DNA from: Candidatus Poribacteria bacterium
GTDB taxonomy: Bacteria; Poribacteria; WGA-4E; WGA-3G
DNA: 64,000 nt
NCBI GenBank assembly: GCA_022822085.1
Contig: JAJECK010000028.1
Coordinates: forward strand, 30,489-94,488
Direction: 5' to 3'
Every line of letters begins with the position of its first letter. Within the stretch, counting starts at the first letter, position 1. The notes below the pieces were generated by a model. The model was given only the letters and a program-made list of their open reading frames with translations. It was not told where the DNA came from and searched no databases. Of this stretch, positions 1-9,144 are shown piece after piece. The position numbers and the translations under genes are program-made.

Positions 1-87
1 ATCTATAATAGTATATCACTTTTCCATAAAATTGACGAATCTTTTCAATTCAAAGTTCTGATGTTCTGATAAATTGTCTTTATATCT

Positions 88-116
88 TTGACATTTCATC
101 AAAGAAATGCTATTCT
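88..116 (+). promoter_or_regulatory. Candidate sigma-70 promoter for the dimethylformamidase-like gene
   Basis: A perfect TTGACA (88-93) is followed after 17 bases by TATTCT (111-116). Transcription would start near 122-124, right at the AAGGAGG ribosome-binding site (124-130), giving a very short leader before the ATG at 138. This is a pattern match only; no transcript evidence is available. Confidence 0.55.
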
Positions 117-137
117 GCATCACAAGGAGGAAACATT

Positions 138-1511
138 ATGGCAACTTTGACACAAACAGAAAACCGTATCAGACCTCTCTATATTGATGGATACACTCAT
201 CAACTGAGTTACGCCCCCGGTGAAGAAATTGCATTTCATGTCTCAACCAGCGCAGGTAACCACTCCCTTGAGATTGCGCGCATTGGTGTTGAGCGTGAAG
301 TAGTATTCAACGAATCCGGACTTCCGGGGAAGGCACAACCGGTACCCGTAAATGCTTCATCACACGGATGTGGTTGGGAAGCTACCTACACATTTGAAGT
401 GCCAGAGACGTGGCAGAGCGGATACTATGAAGGGACTCTCCGCGCTTCTGATGGTGGTGGCGACCCTATCTATAGAAATCATCGCACAGCAGAAAGTTCC
501 TTACACTTTATCGTTCGTCCGGCACAACCAGGATCTAACACGCCTATTCTACTGCAGCTCTCTACAAACACATATAACGCCTATACCAATTGGGGTGGTT
601 TTAGTCTTTACGGGTATCACGGACAGAATGGAATGCAAGGACGTCGTGTCTCATTTGACCGACCTATTGGTAGTCAATATAGGACTTGGGAGTTGCCATT
701 CGTTGTGTGGGCAGAACAGAATGGATATAAACTTGATTATGCAGCGAATAGTGACCTTGAGTTCCGTCCTGAAATGTTGGAACGTTACAAACTTGTCCTG
801 AGCCTTGGGCACGACGAATACTGGTCTGCTCCGATGCGCGATAATCTTGAAGCATTCATTGCGAAGGGTGGAAACGTAGCATTTTTCAGTGGAAATGCTG
901 TGTGTTGGCAAGTACGTTCCGAAGACGATGGACGCGCGCTCGTATGCTGGAAGCAGAGCTACAACCAAGACCCTATTTACAAAACCGATGATCATAGCAC
1001 GTTGAGTACCTTGTGGAGCCACTATTTAGTAGAACGTCCTGAAAACCATTTGACAGGTGTCGGCTTCCTTCAAGGTGGCTATCACTTGAGTCACGGTCAA
1101 TTTATGGATGGAGATGGTGCATACACTGGACACCGTCCAGAACATTGGGTGTTTGAAGGGACAGACTTAGCAAGAGATGAGAAGTTTGGTGGACAAAATA
1201 CCGTTGTCGGCTATGAGTGTGATGGCTGTGAATTCACACTTGAAGACGGTTTTCCTGTGCCGACCTATCAAGATGGTACGCCAGAAGGATTTACAATCCT
1301 TGCCACTGCCCCTGTCCGCTGGCATCCAGATGATTGCGAATGGTATGAACGTTGGGAACAAGGTCATACTGGTGCTGCTACCATGGGCATCTATACAAAA
1401 GGCGGTACTGTCTTTACCGCTGCTACTACGGATTGGTCGCACGGATTGGCAGGTGGGGATGCTGTTGTGGAACGGATTACGCATAATGTTTTGCAGCGGC
1501 TTTCAAAATAA
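138..1511 (+). CDS. N,N-dimethylformamidase beta-subunit-like protein (457 aa)
   Basis: The protein resembles the C-terminal domain of the large subunit of N,N-dimethylformamidase, an iron amidohydrolase. The clearest signature is the block SLGHDEYWSAPMRDNLEAF followed by a glycine-rich GGNVAFFSGN, with an upstream TNTYNAYTNWGG block; in the characterised enzyme, tyrosines in such blocks and a glutamate bind the iron. At 457 residues it is much shorter than the roughly 760-residue enzyme, and no small subunit is seen nearby, so the true substrate is unknown. No signal peptide is visible, so it is probably cytoplasmic. A strong AAGGAGG site sits 7 bases before the ATG. The sulfatase downstream starts 31 bases after the stop, so the two are likely co-transcribed. 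Confidence 0.8.
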   Translation: MATLTQTENRIRPLYIDGYTHQLSYAPGEEIAFHVSTSAGNHSLEIARIGVEREVVFNESGLPGKAQPVPVNASSHGCGWEATYTFEVPETWQSGYYEGTLRASDGGGDPIYRNHRTAESSLHFIVRPAQPGSNTPILLQLSTNTYNAYTNWGGFSLYGYHGQNGMQGRRVSFDRPIGSQYRTWELPFVVWAEQNGYKLDYAANSDLEFRPEMLERYKLVLSLGHDEYWSAPMRDNLEAFIAKGGNVAFFSGNAVCWQVRSEDDGRALVCWKQSYNQDPIYKTDDHSTLSTLWSHYLVERPENHLTGVGFLQGGYHLSHGQFMDGDGAYTGHRPEHWVFEGTDLARDEKFGGQNTVVGYECDGCEFTLEDGFPVPTYQDGTPEGFTILATAPVRWHPDDCEWYERWEQGHTGAATMGIYTKGGTVFTAATTDWSHGLAGGDAVVERITHNVLQRLSK

Positions 1512-1542
1512 TGAGATTAGGTCAGAAGAAATGGAGTTACAA

Positions 1543-2991
1543 ATGTCTAACGACCGTCCTAATATACTCTTAATCACCACCGATCAACAACGCGGCGACT
1601 GTTTAGGTATTGATCCTGACGGTCCCGACTGCCTACAAACACCCAACTTAGACTGGATTGGTCACAGTGGCACACACTTCCGCCGTGGGTATGCTGAATG
1701 TCCGAGTTGTATCCCTGCCCGACGTGGTATAATGACAGGCACAGCACCAGCAGCTAACGGAATGGTTGGGTATACAGGAGCACAATGGAACCCACCTCAT
1801 ACCCTGGCTGGTGAATTGTCCGCTGCCGGTTATCAAACCGAGATGATTGGCAAACTACATCTCAGTCCACCACGTAAGCGATACGGTTTTGATCATATCC
1901 AGTTGTCCGATGCTACGCATGGAACCGCTAACAACGACTATGTCGAATGGTTGCAGCAGTCCCATCGCCGCAACGATTATGATCCGGGTATGGCACACGG
2001 CGTTTCTGCAAACGGATGGGTGGGTCGTCCGCATCACCTCCCCGAAGAGCAGATGCACACCTTCTGGTGTGTAGATCGCGCCCTCAAATTTCTGCGAAAA
2101 CGCGATCCATCAGCACCCTTTTTCCTCAACATCTCCTTTATAGACCCGCACCCACCGTTGACACCGCCAGCACACTATTACCAACGATACATACAGCGGG
2201 CTCTTCCATCTCCCGCTATCGGCAAGTGGTCCTTAAATCTTGATCTTCCTCAGAAAGGATTAAATCCAAATGCTTGGGAAATTAACCTTGACAGATACGA
2301 TATGCAATGTGCACGTGCTGCCTATTACGGAATGATCAATTTCATTGACGATCAGATCGGACGGCTGCTTCAAAACGCGGGTAACCTGAATGACTGTCTC
2401 GTTATTTTTACTTCCGACCACGGTGAGATGCTGGGTGATCACAATATGTTCCGCAAAACCTTTCCTTATGAAGCAAGCGCAAGGGTGCCTTTCCTAATGC
2501 GAGCACCAGCAAAATGGCGTTATCCGAAAGAAACTGTTTGCAATAGTCCAGTCGGACTGCAGGACATCATGCCAACCATTCTTGACGCTGCAAACATTGA
2601 AATTCCAAACACCTGTACCGGTAAGAGTCTGCTGCCAATTATGCGAGGAGATACTGATAGAGTGCGAGACTGTCTGCACGGGGAGCATTCCGGTTGCTAC
2701 AATTACAAGCACGGCAACCACTATATAACTGATGGACACTACAAGTACATCTGGTATTCCCAAACAGGACGCGAACATCTCTTTAATCTGCGAGAAGACC
2801 CGCACGAAACAACAGATTTAGCACTGGAGGACGGTGCAGAAACGCGCCTAACCCCTTGGCGAAATCGTCTGATTGAGTTCCTCCACGACCGTCCTGAAGG
2901 CTTTACTGATGGCACAGACCTTATAGCAGGACAACGTCATGATGCCTTGCTACCGGACTATAATCCTGATGCTACCTATCCTTATTTGTAA
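1543..2991 (+). CDS. Formylglycine-dependent sulfatase (482 aa)
   Basis: This is an arylsulfatase-type enzyme of the alkaline phosphatase superfamily that hydrolyses sulfate esters. The N-terminus NILLITTDQQRGD supplies metal-binding aspartates and CIPAR (Cys56-Arg60) matches the CxPxR motif whose cysteine is oxidised to formylglycine. A FTSDHGEMLGDH block in the second half supplies further metal ligands. The open frame runs upstream to 1177 inside the previous gene, but the ATG at 1543 is preferred: GGAG at 1533-1536 is 6 bases upstream and the protein then begins MSNDRPN, just before the first sulfatase strand. An ATG at 1531 is the alternative. No signal peptide is evident. Likely co-transcribed with the preceding gene. 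Confidence 0.93.
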   Translation: MSNDRPNILLITTDQQRGDCLGIDPDGPDCLQTPNLDWIGHSGTHFRRGYAECPSCIPARRGIMTGTAPAANGMVGYTGAQWNPPHTLAGELSAAGYQTEMIGKLHLSPPRKRYGFDHIQLSDATHGTANNDYVEWLQQSHRRNDYDPGMAHGVSANGWVGRPHHLPEEQMHTFWCVDRALKFLRKRDPSAPFFLNISFIDPHPPLTPPAHYYQRYIQRALPSPAIGKWSLNLDLPQKGLNPNAWEINLDRYDMQCARAAYYGMINFIDDQIGRLLQNAGNLNDCLVIFTSDHGEMLGDHNMFRKTFPYEASARVPFLMRAPAKWRYPKETVCNSPVGLQDIMPTILDAANIEIPNTCTGKSLLPIMRGDTDRVRDCLHGEHSGCYNYKHGNHYITDGHYKYIWYSQTGREHLFNLREDPHETTDLALEDGAETRLTPWRNRLIEFLHDRPEGFTDGTDLIAGQRHDALLPDYNPDATYPYL

Positions 2992-3022
2992 TGTTTCTGT
3001 TTAGGGAAAACCTTAAATACTG

Positions 3023-3051
3023 TTGCGTACACGGTGATGGTGTGTTATCCT
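3023..3051 (+). promoter_or_regulatory. Candidate promoter giving a leaderless selenoprotein mRNA
   Basis: TTGCGT (3023-3028) and TATCCT (3046-3051) are separated by 17 bases, and the ATG at 3059 begins 7 bases after the -10 box. No Shine-Dalgarno precedes that ATG. The simplest reading is a transcript that starts at or next to the start codon. This is a sequence pattern only. Confidence 0.45.
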
Positions 3052-3058
3052 GTTCAGT

Positions 3059-4462
3059 ATGGACAAGGAAACACAAACCCTCTCAGTTATGCACGGACCC
3101 GGCGCAATCCTCTTAATCTCCTGCTACGAACTCGGACACCGACCAATAGGACTCACGCGTCCACTCGCGGCACTTGAAGCTGCCGGATTTTCCCCCGATA
3201 CCATTGACATTGCAGTGGAAACCTTAGATGCAGAAAAGGTCAAACGCGCCCAATTCATCGGCATCTCAGTCCCCATGCATACTGCACTACGCCTCGGTGT
3301 TCATCTCCTCCAACGAATTCGAGAACTCAACCCAGATGTCACAATATGCATGTATGGACTTTACGCAGAACTCAATGCCGCCTATCTGCTCTCACATGGA
3401 GTTGATTTCTGCATCAGTGGTGATGTGCCTACTCAACTCTTAGCGTTAGTAGAGTCCCTTACTCAGGAAAAACGTATTCATCAGGTTACAAACAATAATG
3501 GAAGCCTCCCAGCTTTAGACAAATACGCGTGTTTTGAGGATAACGGTGAGATGCGAACCGTTGGGTATACAGAGACAACACACGGATGCAAACATCTCTG
3601 CACACATTGCCCCATTCCACCCGTATATAACGGCAAGTTCTTTCCTGTGCAGCGAGAAACGGTATTAGACGAAATTCAGAAACAGGTCGCAGAAGGAGCA
3701 ACACACATCACATTTGGTGACCCTGATTTCCTCAATGGACCGATGCATGGCCTCCGCATTCTTCGCGCAATGCATGCAACGTTCCCCCAGCTTACCTTTG
3801 ACTTTACAACCAAGATTGAACATATCCTCAAACACAGCAAACACTTTCCAGAATTCGCTGAACTCGGATGTCGGTTTATCATCTCTGCTGTGGAATCGTT
3901 GAGCGGGACAGTGTTAACTATTTTGGAAAAACACCACACCCGAGCTGATGTTGAAACTGCGATTGACACCGTTCACCAGGCAGGCATAGCATTGCGTCCA
4001 ACATGGGTGCCGTTCACCCCGTGGACAACATTAGAAGACTACCTTGAAATCCTTGAATTCGTTGACACACATCGTCTGGTCTATCATGTGGATCCTGTGC
4101 AGTATGCTGTGCGTTTGCTCATTCCTCCCAGTTCATACCTGTTAAACCGACCTGAAACCAAAGCACTCAATCTCACACTTGACCAATCCGCCTTTAGTTA
4201 TATCTGGGAACATCCCGATCCTATCATGGATAAACTACAGAAAACAGTCAACACGCTTGTGGAAAATGACGCGCGTACCGATGTGGATGCTTTGGATACC
4301 TTTTATCGGATATGGGAACTTGCTGTCGACATGCATGGTAGTAGGCACACGCCGTTGGACCGTAACCGAAAACAGACGCACCTACCCGCGCCACGAATTA
4401 CAGAGGCATGGTTCTGCTGAGCGGAGCCAACTGAGGGGCAGTTTGCTCCGATGCACGTATAA
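3059..4462 (+). CDS. CUAEP-tail B12-binding radical SAM selenoprotein, TGA at 4418-4420 read as Sec
   Basis: The N-terminal ~150 residues look like a cobalamin-binding Rossmann domain, and GCKHLCTHC supplies the 4Fe-4S cysteines of a radical SAM enzyme (Cys177, Cys181, Cys184). A conventional reading stops at TGA 4418-4420 after TEAWFC. Reading through gives WFCUAEP plus 11 residues to TAA at 4460-4462, 467 residues in total with Sec454. This matches the tail of the known CUAEP/CCAEP-tail radical SAM (seleno)protein family, in which Cys or Sec occupies this position. A two-part hairpin begins 2 bases after the TGA. The Cys-Sec pair on a flexible tail suggests a redox role; the reaction is unknown. 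An ATG at 3089 is an alternative start. The next gene's ribosome-binding site lies just after the new stop. Confidence 0.88.
4421..4451 (+). promoter_or_regulatory. Bacterial SECIS-like hairpin after the selenocysteine codon
   Basis: CGGAGC (4422-4427) pairs perfectly with GCTCCG (4445-4450). After a C/U mismatch (4428/4444), AACTG (4429-4433) pairs with CAGTT (4439-4443), leaving a five-base AGGGG loop (4434-4438). The loop starts 13 bases after the UGA and is G-rich, which is the kind of element SelB reads in bacterial selenoprotein mRNAs. All of it lies inside the proposed coding extension, as bacterial SECIS elements do. Confidence 0.8.
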
Positions 4463-4499
4463 CCTGTTTGGTAGAATGTTTCATTAGGAGACTGAAACA

Positions 4500-6782
4500 G
4501 TGAGAAAGTTTTTTCCAATGCTAACACTCTATATCGTTGCAGTATTGTATGCATCATCAATTTTTGCACAATACGAACCCTCCATGCAAATGGGTTTACC
4601 TGATGGGGCAATAGCGCGTTTCGGAAAAGGTACTATCAGAGATATAATGTATTCACCTGATGGTACACAGTTCGCTGTTACCGCAAACATCGGTGTTTGG
4701 ATTTACGATGCAAGGACTGGTAAAGAACTTGACCTGATAGCAGAAGAACATCCGGACAGAATCTATTCTGCTGCCTATTCACCTGATAGTAAAACAATTG
4801 CGACTGTGGGACAGGACAAAACAGTCCGACTATGGAATGCACACACAGGAAAACACGTAAAAACGCTTACTGGACATAAGGACGAGATTAATTCTGTTGC
4901 ATTTTCACCTGATGGTCAGATATTGGCAACTGGTAGTTCAGACAATACCATACGACTCTGGAATGCAAATTCAGGGAAATATATAAAAACACTCAAGGGA
5001 CATACACAACCCGTCTCCTCAGTTCAATTTTCTTCAGATGGTGATATGCTTGCAAGCTCCACCCTCAGCGGTACAATCCGATTTTGGAGTTTGTCAAAAG
5101 GACAATTGATAAGGACACTTCAGGGATATCGGGAGCTAATTTCATATTCCCCAGTTGGCAAAACACTTCTTCTAATTCCGAATCCAGATGGCAGCAATAC
5201 GGTCTTTAGAACAAAAGATTCAGATGGCTATATCACAGAAGAAGTCACACTGGCAAATCCTGATACTATCTACACTATGCACATATTAGATGTAGTCACA
5301 GGACAACAGATAAAAACAATACCATCACTGAATTATGTTAATTGCTTTGCGTCCTCTCCCGATGGGAAAACAATCGCTATCAGTGATGGAGAAAGGTTTG
5401 GACTTTGGGATGCTACCACTGGAAAACACCTAAAGACCTTGAGCGAGGGGACGCCTGAAGTCCAATCTATTGCGTATTCCCCAGATGGAAATACTATCGC
5501 TACCGTCAGATGGGATAGAGTGCAATGGTGGAATGCTCAAACAGGAGAAAACATAAAAACATTTCCAAGTTCCATTGATAACTTTGGTGCAATCAGATTC
5601 TCACCCGACGGCAAAACAATCGCGATTTCAGAAGGCAGAGAAATTAGTCTGCTACATGCAGAATCTGGAAAGTATCTAACCACACTTGAAGGACATAAGG
5701 CTTATATTTCTGGTTTCGCGTTATCTCCTGATAGCAAGACTATCGCAACTGGTAGTTCAGACGGGACAGCGCGGCTGTGGGATGTTGATACAGGTGAAAA
5801 TTTGGAAATATTCAATATGGAGCATACAAAACATCGCAATGAATTCGTTAGAATCTATCCTCCGAAGTTTTCGCCTGACGGTAAAACACTCGCATTTCGC
5901 AGTGAACACAATACATTGTGGTTATGGGATACACAACAGCAATACATAGTTAGAACTATTCCAGGGGAGCATTACCACATAAAAGATTTTGTTTTTTCTA
6001 ATGATGGGAAAATACTTGCAACAAGGTCTAAAACTGAGGCAGTTCATTTATGGAATACAAAAACAGGACGGCACATAAATACACTCACAGGACTTACTCA
6101 TTTCATTACTTTTTCACCAGATGGGAATATACTTGCAACCTCTTTGGATAATTGGGTGGAATTATGGAGTACGAACACAGGAGAAAAATTAAATGAACTT
6201 TTCATACCTAATGCGTGTAACACAAAAATTATGTGGACAGAAGACGGTAATCCATTCACAATTACTATTCATCAAAATGAATCGGTATCACTTTGGGATC
6301 TAACAACAGGACAGCACATTCAGGCATTTGAGGGAGTCATGGATGAGACACTTGCTGCTTTAGGTCGATCATTTTTTAGGATGACAAATAAGGTGATGAT
6401 AGGAAGTTGGAACACTGAGTTAGTCGTTTCACCTACCCAGGATACATTCGTGACTGTTGTAGAGCAGAACCCTGTTAGACTTTGGGATATTACCACAAGG
6501 AAACAGATAGGAAAGTCAATAAAATCCCTGAAAGGTGAGGGGAATTATACATTAGTTCAATATTTCCCGGATGGTAAAACAATTGCCACCATTCCGATTG
6601 GTCCTGATCGACAAGGTGGCACTGTGCGGTTATGGGATGTTGCAACAGGTGAACATCTAAAAACACTCAAGGGATACTCTAACTGTGATTTTAAATCAGT
6701 TGCGTTTTCCCCTGATAGTAAAACAATCGCAACAGGTCATGATGATGGCACAGTGTTATTGTGGGATATTCCTACACGGTAG
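4500..6782 (+). CDS. Secreted WD40-repeat protein, tandem copy 1 (760 aa)
   Basis: Translation starts at GTG 4500, 9 bases after AGGAG; the paralogues use ATG in the same leader context (AGGAGACTGAAACA). A signal peptide (MRKFFPMLTLYIVAVLYASSIFA) is followed by QYEPSMQMGLPDGAIARFGKG and then about 16 WD40-type blades with recurring SPDGKTIATG...VRLWD patterns, enough for two propellers. The propellers should form a protein-interaction surface in the periplasm or outside the cell; no catalytic domain is visible. The first blade is shared with the next two genes and with the LRR/WD40 lipoprotein at 24651-28016. The partner is unknown. It begins 37 bases after the selenoprotein stop. Confidence 0.88.
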   Translation: MRKFFPMLTLYIVAVLYASSIFAQYEPSMQMGLPDGAIARFGKGTIRDIMYSPDGTQFAVTANIGVWIYDARTGKELDLIAEEHPDRIYSAAYSPDSKTIATVGQDKTVRLWNAHTGKHVKTLTGHKDEINSVAFSPDGQILATGSSDNTIRLWNANSGKYIKTLKGHTQPVSSVQFSSDGDMLASSTLSGTIRFWSLSKGQLIRTLQGYRELISYSPVGKTLLLIPNPDGSNTVFRTKDSDGYITEEVTLANPDTIYTMHILDVVTGQQIKTIPSLNYVNCFASSPDGKTIAISDGERFGLWDATTGKHLKTLSEGTPEVQSIAYSPDGNTIATVRWDRVQWWNAQTGENIKTFPSSIDNFGAIRFSPDGKTIAISEGREISLLHAESGKYLTTLEGHKAYISGFALSPDSKTIATGSSDGTARLWDVDTGENLEIFNMEHTKHRNEFVRIYPPKFSPDGKTLAFRSEHNTLWLWDTQQQYIVRTIPGEHYHIKDFVFSNDGKILATRSKTEAVHLWNTKTGRHINTLTGLTHFITFSPDGNILATSLDNWVELWSTNTGEKLNELFIPNACNTKIMWTEDGNPFTITIHQNESVSLWDLTTGQHIQAFEGVMDETLAALGRSFFRMTNKVMIGSWNTELVVSPTQDTFVTVVEQNPVRLWDITTRKQIGKSIKSLKGEGNYTLVQYFPDGKTIATIPIGPDRQGGTVRLWDVATGEHLKTLKGYSNCDFKSVAFSPDSKTIATGHDDGTVLLWDIPTR

Positions 6783-6912
6783 GGATAGTCGCAAACAACA
6801 TACCGAAATCTATAAAAGGAGACTGAAACAATGAAAAGGTTATTTCTAATGTTTACCCTATTTTTCTTTGTAACAATGTGTTTATCCCCTACCTTCGCGC
6901 AATACGAACCCT
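6744..6912 (+). repeat. 169-bp direct repeat, copy 1, at the WD40 gene junction
   Basis: This segment covers the end of WD40 copy 1, the intergenic leader and the signal-peptide region of copy 2. It aligns without gaps to 8976-9144 with 6 mismatches by eye, and 6839-6912 is identical to its counterpart. It marks a recent tandem duplication or gene conversion. Confidence 0.9.
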
Positions 6913-9014
6913 CTACGCAAATCAGTTTACCTGAAGGTGCAATAGCACGATTAGGCAGAGGACATATAAAGGAGATAATGTATTCACCAGATGGCACGCG
7001 GCTTGCTGTTACCACATCAAGCGGGGTTTGGATTTATGATGGAAAAACAGGAGAAGAACTTGGTTTGATAACAAGAAGACACAAACATCTTGTTATGTCA
7101 GCGGCTTATTCCCCGGATGGAAAAACAATCGCTACTGGTTATTGGAATGGCACTTTGCGGTTATGTGATGCAGACACAGGAAAAAACAAAAATACTCTTA
7201 TTGGACATTCCTATGTAATTGATTCCATAGCGTATTCCCCAAATGGAAGCATGATCGCTACTGGAGGCACAGACAAAACTGTCCGGTTATGGGATGTATC
7301 TACAGGAAAGAATATAAATACACTCACTGAACATATAGGTCCTGTCTATTCAGTTAAGTTTTCCCCCGATGGAAAAACTATTGCTACTGGGAGTGAAGAC
7401 AATACAATTCGATTGTGGGATACGCATACTGGAAAACTAAGAAATACATTTGATGGATATCGGAAACCAATTGTATTTTCAATGGATGGAAATATGTTTT
7501 TCGCAGTTAGCAATAGCACCTATGAAGTACAGATATGGGATACAGCTACAGGACAACCTATAAAAACAATACCTAAAAAGAACACTGTTTATCCTATTGT
7601 ATATTTATTAAAGAACAACACGTTCACCCTTGATGATAAAGGTGAATTGATCCTGCAAAATGTCCATACAGAAAAACCGCTAAAATCCTTCATAGATGAT
7701 ACACAATTGATCGTATCTATTATTTATTCTCCAGATGGAAAAACAATCGCTACTGCTGATCTAAATGGCACAATGCAGTGGTGGGATGCACACACAGGAG
7801 AAAATATAAAGACATTTACAAGATATATAGGTAGAGGACACCCTTCTATTCAATATTCACCCAACGGGAAGTTAATTGCAACTGGCGGAGCAATAATGCC
7901 AAATTTATGGGATGCAGCCACTGGGAAGTTTCTGAGAACTATTTACGGGCACGAAAGTTATGGTATTTTTACGTTTTCACCAGACGGTGATATACTTGCG
8001 ACTGCCAGTGCAGACAGCACAGCGCGGCTATGGAATGTATACACAGGTGAAAATATAAAAACTCTCACAGGACATAATGGTCGCGTCTATCCTCTCATAT
8101 ATTCGCCAGATGGGAATACGTTCGTAACTGCTGATGATGGTGGAACATTGCGGATATGGGATGCGGATACGGGTAATCAACTGAAAACACTTACTGGAGA
8201 CACGTACAAAGCTATATGGTTTTTGTATTCTCCAGATGGAAAAAAACTCGCAACTCGTTTTAATGATACGGTGCGATTGTTGAACGCATACACAGGGGAA
8301 ACCGAAAAATCACTCCTTGGACATACTGGACGTGTTCATGCTGCTGCGTATTCACCAGATGGAAAAACAATTACTACTTATAGCACCGACAATACAGTAC
8401 GTTTGTGGGATACTAACACAGAGAAAAATATAAAAACTCTTAATATCTTAGGCAAAATCATGGCAGTTGTATATTCACCTGAGGGTGAACCACTCGCAAT
8501 TACAACTCATGAGGAAACGGTGACGCTTTGGAATGTAGCAACAGAACAACTATTAAAAAGATATGAAGGACAAAAAAATGGAATTTTAGGATCTTTGACA
8601 CGCTCCAAAAAAAGACAAAATGAAAGAACACGTTGGGGGCCTCCAAACCATATCCATACTGTTAAGTATTCACCGAATGGTAGTACACTTGCAACTGTCA
8701 GGAATAATGGTATAGTCCAACTATGGGATGTAGATAAAGAAAGACGTATAGGAAAACTGATAAAGCCCTTTAAAGATGAACCGTTGAACGTTTGGATTGA
8801 ATACTCTCCGGACGGTAGAATACTCGTAACAGCGCAATTTGGTAATATGACAGGCACGCCACGGTTGTGGGATACTGCAACAGGGAAACTCCTAAAAACA
8901 CTCAAAGGATATACCTATTGTGGCAATTCGTTGAAATTTTCTCCCGACAGCAAGACAATCGCAACAGGACATCGGGATGGCACAGTGTTACTGTGGGATA
9001 TTCCCACACGGTAG
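6831..9014 (+). CDS. Secreted WD40-repeat protein, tandem copy 2 (727 aa)
   Basis: An ATG follows AAAAGGAG at a 9-10 base spacing. A signal peptide (MKRLFLMFTLFFFVTMCLSPTFA) precedes QYEPSTQISLPEGAIARLGRG and about 16 WD40 blades. Some middle blades (around residues 210-280) have lost the SPDG signature, showing divergence among the copies. The last blade ends LLWDIPTR, exactly as in copy 1. The signal-peptide DNA is virtually identical to that of copy 3 while most of the body differs, so the 5' end has been homogenised or very recently duplicated. Function: extracytoplasmic binding scaffold of unknown partner. Confidence 0.88.
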   Translation: MKRLFLMFTLFFFVTMCLSPTFAQYEPSTQISLPEGAIARLGRGHIKEIMYSPDGTRLAVTTSSGVWIYDGKTGEELGLITRRHKHLVMSAAYSPDGKTIATGYWNGTLRLCDADTGKNKNTLIGHSYVIDSIAYSPNGSMIATGGTDKTVRLWDVSTGKNINTLTEHIGPVYSVKFSPDGKTIATGSEDNTIRLWDTHTGKLRNTFDGYRKPIVFSMDGNMFFAVSNSTYEVQIWDTATGQPIKTIPKKNTVYPIVYLLKNNTFTLDDKGELILQNVHTEKPLKSFIDDTQLIVSIIYSPDGKTIATADLNGTMQWWDAHTGENIKTFTRYIGRGHPSIQYSPNGKLIATGGAIMPNLWDAATGKFLRTIYGHESYGIFTFSPDGDILATASADSTARLWNVYTGENIKTLTGHNGRVYPLIYSPDGNTFVTADDGGTLRIWDADTGNQLKTLTGDTYKAIWFLYSPDGKKLATRFNDTVRLLNAYTGETEKSLLGHTGRVHAAAYSPDGKTITTYSTDNTVRLWDTNTEKNIKTLNILGKIMAVVYSPEGEPLAITTHEETVTLWNVATEQLLKRYEGQKNGILGSLTRSKKRQNERTRWGPPNHIHTVKYSPNGSTLATVRNNGIVQLWDVDKERRIGKLIKPFKDEPLNVWIEYSPDGRILVTAQFGNMTGTPRLWDTATGKLLKTLKGYTYCGNSLKFSPDSKTIATGHRDGTVLLWDIPTR

Positions 9015-9144
9015 GGATAGTCGCAAACAATATACCGAAATCTATAAAAGGAGTCCGAAACAATGAAAAAGTTATTTCTAATGTTTACCCTATTTTTCTT
9101 TGTAACAATGTGTTTATCCCCTACCTTCGCGCAATACGAACCCT
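8976..9144 (+). repeat. 169-bp direct repeat, copy 2, at the WD40 gene junction
   Basis: This is the counterpart of 6744-6912: the last blade of WD40 copy 2, the intergenic leader and the signal peptide of copy 3, colinear and ungapped. It provides a homology tract over which copy number could change by recombination. Confidence 0.9.

Noticed and set aside
352..801. Second-frame open reading frame inside the dimethylformamidase-like gene
   Set aside because: No ribosome-binding site or family resemblance; the main frame has clear domain motifs.
1177..1542. Upstream extension of the sulfatase reading frame into the dimethylformamidase-like gene
   Set aside because: It lies antagonistically inside a well-supported gene, and the extra residues have no sulfatase character; GGAG before ATG 1543 gives a proper start.
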